Positions 5,001 through 5,101 of a stretch of 5,101 nucleotides of DNA are shown piece by piece. The DNA is from Candidatus Methanomethylophilaceae archaeon. Its GTDB lineage: Archaea; Thermoplasmatota; Thermoplasmata; Methanomassiliicoccales; Methanomethylophilaceae. The notes beneath the pieces are model-generated. The model was not told the DNA's origin. It ran no database searches and worked only from the letters and a program-made list of their open reading frames with translations. The stretch is from assembly GCA_017395275.1 (NCBI GenBank), contig JAFPVN010000233.1, positions 1 through 5,101 of the forward strand, written 5' to 3'. How positions within the stretch are numbered: the first letter of the stretch is position 1; every line of letters starts with the position of its first letter. A program made the translations under genes and the position numbers.

Positions 5001-5101
5001 ATAATCCAGGGAGGCGAGGTCGTAGGCAACGTCTACGGAGGCTGTGCTTACGGAGTGACCGTCGGCGATTCCTACGCCACCGTCTCCGGCGGAACGGTCG
5101 G
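2064..5101 (+). CDS. Partial giant secreted repeat protein, adhesin-like, with InlB-like domain and Gly-rich alternating repeats; C-terminus beyond window
   Basis: An uninterrupted frame gives 1,012 residues without a stop; the protein continues past the window. A basic start (residues 5-11) and hydrophobic core (12-32) form a signal peptide, with a possible cleavage after SYA (38-40). Residues 47-142 resemble an InlB B-repeat (Listeria-Bacteroides type): VTYHTNG at the start, FAGWS near 109-113, then YAPGD and LYAFW. From about residue 300 the chain has loose strand-plus-GGG units (VQGGGRDG, VYGGGYRG, VFGGGRGG). Around residues 697-747 a second, degenerate InlB-like stretch (GWRFLDWYN, then EYAK) precedes a regular array from residue 750. 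Cysteine is rare, and about twenty N-x-S/T sequons favour an exported, glycosylated protein. Role: probably cell-surface attachment to a host or partner, by analogy with archaeal adhesin-like proteins; no ligand can be named. The membrane anchor, if any, should be in the missing C-terminus. Confidence 0.85.
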   Translation, partial: MTNGRAKNNKRAVAFASVAVAVLMIISGAVFFNSSDTSYADPVTQDVTYHTNGASGTNVTVSYVGIVATEYNPTYWAGSFDNCPGNWTGETVSHDYGGSIGTISVKMVFAGWSIYATPTAQTDIYAPGDVIPSTIHDLYAFWALPDVFSGGAQTLRATSANPTAPTAYGGTQYAERMYTTQYYLSSTVNMGNVSLREGSYRSQSAYGSGSNGEIHITGNVTANGNVVIDNITLSSEAASTNHGYATNVGLYGNGHKLIIGTGIVNTFGSTADRAPQVYGGGTGNTTGTPAYSQKEVVSNDEQLNGMKFNMGSFLIIHSGSYYNAFAGGRANMGTNSAPLSTYMVFKKATVIDSVGGGNATNSGSNPIYGSSTGLNQVDPYQGGTFVYAIGLTTLGDSWASQETGYEQTVTTKEGANFQGGCSVSNVNGSTHVFVSGNSSVWDVQGGGRDGSSQCAFTYVEISGEAEVRHAACGLVTDGASSANTCSKGTKVVVADNPRISMLFGAGYDTWANPTASNMTAGKTIEVDIRGGTIGFVYGGGYRGTVGSQGNQLTVEVNITGGTVLYDVFGGGRGGIDKMLRTTSGKDPSGSGYLNSTGQSVIYGDVSVTISGDAHIMGNVYAGGESVPKLTRYYGITNFSNNDNNVEVAKVVGSTSVTVTGKAVIEGSVYGSGKGIDIEGGNIVGSYTPVTGDPVADYYTKNLVLSKKAGDNGWRFLDWYNHSSESGGIVYDTAASSMTKYLEYAKTTVDASVSVDSGTIARSVYGGGAYSKTGEDSSVDIAGGSIGIDVFGGGLGRLDNQSVAGSSSVTIENGTIAGNVYGGSAYGVVAGNSSATLANNGTITVGGSIYGAGLGAGTHESVTGNSFAIINSGNVAGSVYGGSAYGIVTGNSTATIDGGDIAGSVYGGGLGAMDVNSVSGSTYTNVISGTVRGSVYGGCAWGITTTDSVATVSGGRILGDVFGGGLGVKEHDSVLGDSKAIIQGGEVVGNVYGGCAYGVTVGDSYATVSGGTV
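3627..4100 (+). repeat. Degenerate Gly-rich repeat units preceding the regular array
   Basis: Within the surface protein, four to five diverged units share the pattern strand, GG-x-[IV], strand, VYGGG or a variant: IEVDIRGGTIGFVYGGG, VEVNITGGTVLYDVFGGG, VSVTISGDAHIMGNVYAGG and VTVTGKAVIEGSVYGSG. Loops between them vary much more in length than in the later array. They look like older or structurally capped turns of the same solenoid-type fold (inference). Confidence 0.6.
4311..5101 (+). repeat. Alternating 26/30-residue tandem repeat (56-residue super-unit) in the surface protein
   Basis: Short units end in an AY/AW-type turn and long units in a GGGLG turn followed by an SV-x-G linker. Short units (26 residues each) are at 4311-4388, 4479-4556, 4656-4733, 4824-4901 and 4992-5069. 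Long units are at 4389-4478 (30), 4557-4655 (33), 4734-4823 (30), 4902-4991 (30) and 5070 onward (cut). The common core is roughly S-x-A-T-[VI]-x-G-G-x-[IV]-x-G-x-V-[YF]-G-G. At the DNA level TACGGAGG recurs once per VYGG. The array continues beyond the window, so copy number is unknown. Confidence 0.9.

Noticed and set aside
4311..5101. CRISPR-like regular repetition
   Set aside because: The periodicity is in-frame protein repetition with variable DNA between short shared words. There are no constant direct repeats with unique spacers.

Overview
The window looks like a piece of an archaeal chromosome, most probably a host-associated Methanomassiliicoccales-type methanogen (Thermoplasmata). 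This placement is inference, since no rRNA or marker gene is present. It rests on three things. The promoters are archaeal: TATA elements lie about 25 bases ahead of start codons that lack a ribosome binding site, which suggests leaderless mRNAs. One gene uses a GGTGA-type Shine-Dalgarno. A very large secreted protein combines an InlB-like (Listeria-Bacteroides) module with long Gly-rich repeats, as in the adhesin-like proteins described from gut members of that order. Coding DNA favours G/C at third positions, while the spacers are AT-rich.

Layout. Positions 1-1013 (minus) hold the N-terminal 337 residues of a DHA2-type major facilitator exporter, cut by the window edge. A spacer at 1014-1212 carries its promoter region and a hairpin terminator of the gene upstream. 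Positions 1213-1530 (minus) encode a 105-residue Cys-rich ArsR-like winged-helix protein, and 1587-1892 (minus) a 101-residue canonical ArsR-family repressor. The two align without gaps over about 80 residues and share a CxC motif, so they are paralogues with divergent recognition helices. The divergent spacer 1893-2063 holds promoters for both directions. From 2064 to the end (plus) runs an uninterrupted frame of more than 1,012 codons: a signal peptide, an InlB-like domain, a long degenerate Gly-rich region, then a regular array in which 26-residue and about 30-residue units strictly alternate. It is open at the window edge.

How the parts may work together. The left half reads as a small metal- or metalloid-responsive set: two thiol-bearing repressors with inverted repeats at their own promoters, and an exporter whose promoter carries another partly symmetric element. 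That the repressors control the exporter is inference. The right half is a separate, divergently transcribed surface protein, probably for attachment. The strongest points for a second look are the alternating two-unit repeat, the 20-base palindrome over the promoter of the Cys-rich regulator, and that regulator's six-Cys tail with an altered recognition helix.
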